16,231 nucleotides of DNA from JBKHHU01 sp046539045 (GTDB lineage: Bacteria; Planctomycetota; Phycisphaerae; SM23-33), in the NCBI GenBank assembly GCA_046539045.1, contig JBKHHU010000062.1, forward strand, positions 1-16,231, read 5' to 3'. The notes under the pieces were generated by a model. The model was not told where the DNA came from. It saw only the letters and a program-made list of their open reading frames with translations, and did not search any database. Positions within the stretch are counted from its first letter, which is position 1. Each line of letters opens with the position of its first letter. Shown here piece by piece: positions 15,073 through 16,231 of the stretch. Made by a program: the position numbers and the translations under genes.

Positions 15073-15110
15073 TCACGCAATCACTCAGCTTCAGCAAAAG
15101 GAGTCTGTCC

Positions 15111-16184
15111 ATGCGCACGCTCGTGGCTTGTCTGTTGTTGACCTCGACGGTGATCCTCGCGGTTGGTTGCTCCGACCCGAGCCAGGACGATCTCAAGTTG
15201 GCGATCAACGTCCATCAGAATCAGCACACCCTCACCGGAGAGCAGCTGGCCGTTGCCGACGATTCCAGCCAACAGTCGATTCAGACGGATATCGGGAAGA
15301 TCACACCGACGTGGCTGGCGATGTCGGACGTCCTGCGTGCCGACGCGCTGGTTCACCTGCAGCGAGACGGGATGATCCACTTTGCCGGCGAACCGACCAC
15401 GCAGGACGCTACCGGGCAGGCCGCCGCTCAGCCCGGTGACGATCTGCCGTACGAGCCGTGGCAGACCCGCCGCGGGCCGGCGTATCCGGACGATTTCTGG
15501 CTTTCACTCGGACGAGACGCCAAGGAACTGCCCTACACGCTCTGGGACGACACCAAGGCGATTTTCAAGCACAAGACGGCCCTGGTCCTCCTGGCAGCAG
15601 CGGGCGTCTCTGCCGTGATGATCGATGAGAAACCGGACCACCAGGTCGAGAAGCATTTCGAGAAGCACAGCACGCTCAGCAAGTTCTGGGACCAAGTCGG
15701 CGACGTCGGCGGCAATCCGGGGCTGCACTTCGCCATCGCCGGTGCGATGTACGCTTACGGTTCGATCGAGGATGACAGGGAGACCTACGAGCTGTCCAAG
15801 TCGCTGATCAACGCGCTGTCGATCACCGGTGCGCTGACGCTCTCGCTGAAATACGCCACGCAGCGGGAAAGCCCAAACGGCGACGAGATCGGCTGGCCCA
15901 GCGGGCACACCTCCAGCAGCTTCTGCCTTGCTGCGGTGATGTACGAGCATTACGGCCCGACCGTCGGCGTGCCGCTCTATGCGTTCGCCGCGTTTGTGGG
16001 ATATGAGCGCCTGGACGCAAGGAACCACGATTTCTCGGACGTGGTGGCCGGTGCGTTGATCGGAATGGCAATCGGCCATGCGGTGGCCAACAACCACGAG
16101 CCGAAGGTGATGGGGATGAGCGTCATTCCGTACACCGACCCGCAACGCCGATCCGTCGGCATCGCCTTGTACAAGCGGTTCTAG
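15111..16184 (+). CDS. PAP2-family phosphatase lipoprotein
   Basis: Predicted 357 residues. The N terminus is a lipoprotein signal ending LAVGC, with Cys20 as the likely lipidated residue, so the protein is tethered to a membrane outside the cytoplasm. Residues about 21-150 are a polar region without a recognised domain. The rest is a PAP2/haloperoxidase-like domain with hydrophobic segments and the three phosphatase motifs: KYATQRESP (a slightly altered KxxxxxxRP), PSGHTSSSF, and R-x5-H-x3-D within ERLDARNHDFSD. The family removes phosphate from phosphatidic acid, undecaprenyl pyrophosphate or related lipids; the substrate here is unknown. AAAAGGAG lies at good distance before ATG 15111; the longer frame from 15054 would bury the signal peptide. 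It is divergent from the ASKHA gene, with no sign of functional linkage. Confidence 0.88.
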   Translation: MRTLVACLLLTSTVILAVGCSDPSQDDLKLAINVHQNQHTLTGEQLAVADDSSQQSIQTDIGKITPTWLAMSDVLRADALVHLQRDGMIHFAGEPTTQDATGQAAAQPGDDLPYEPWQTRRGPAYPDDFWLSLGRDAKELPYTLWDDTKAIFKHKTALVLLAAAGVSAVMIDEKPDHQVEKHFEKHSTLSKFWDQVGDVGGNPGLHFAIAGAMYAYGSIEDDRETYELSKSLINALSITGALTLSLKYATQRESPNGDEIGWPSGHTSSSFCLAAVMYEHYGPTVGVPLYAFAAFVGYERLDARNHDFSDVVAGALIGMAIGHAVANNHEPKVMGMSVIPYTDPQRRSVGIALYKRF

Positions 16185-16231
16185 AGTGAGTGACAGAAGT
16201 AATTTCGTGGTTCAGCGTCGGCGAAAGCGTT

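Overview
The window is high-GC bacterial chromosome packed with ordinary-looking protein genes. There are no tRNA or rRNA genes, no CRISPR array, no transposase and no phage or defence module that I can see. The gene content suggests a planctomycete-like bacterium, perhaps of the Phycisphaerae: a secreted DUF5107/TPR protein, a tiny free-standing zinc-ribbon protein, a five-domain ribosomal S1, a membrane-anchored ankyrin protein and an iron-sulfur ASKHA corrinoid activator. This placement is inference from content and base composition. No marker gene here fixes it.

Layout. (1) 86-3602, minus strand: a secreted DUF5107/TPR protein, then a metallo-beta-lactamase/double-rhodanese protein of the persulfide dioxygenase type. 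(2) 3794-6624, plus strand: an RlmL/YpsC-type RNA methyltransferase overlaps by one base an unrecognised toroid-like protein. (3) 6634-6745: a compact block of direct and inverted repeats lies between convergent genes. (4) 6760-8439, minus strand: a 75-residue flagellar-rod-like protein is followed by an EAL-like/HDOD protein. The gap between them holds a sigma-28-like promoter and a foldable RNA-like element. (5) 8730-8903, plus strand: a 57-residue zinc-ribbon protein. (6) 8942-14895, minus strand: ankyrin protein, ribosomal protein S1 and ferredoxin/ASKHA activator. The ankyrin and ASKHA genes have their own readable promoters, so this run need not be one operon. (7) 15111-16184, plus strand: a PAP2-family lipoprotein divergent from the ASKHA gene.

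Functional threads. Region 1 suggests reactive-sulfur handling next to a secreted, probably carbohydrate-related protein. Region 4 is the most suggestive: a mini flagellar-rod-like protein, a degenerate (probably non-catalytic) EAL-HDOD protein and a FliA-type promoter together point to motility-linked signalling. Region 6 combines core translation (S1) with reductive activation of cobalamin-type enzymes, although no corrinoid protein or methyltransferase is present in the window.

I found no convincing new multi-gene system. The best second-look items are the sigma-28/EAL-HDOD/rod-like cluster, the structured element at 8145-8199, the repeat block at 6634-6745, the altered metal motif in the persulfide dioxygenase-like protein, and the unassigned protein coupled to the RNA methyltransferase.
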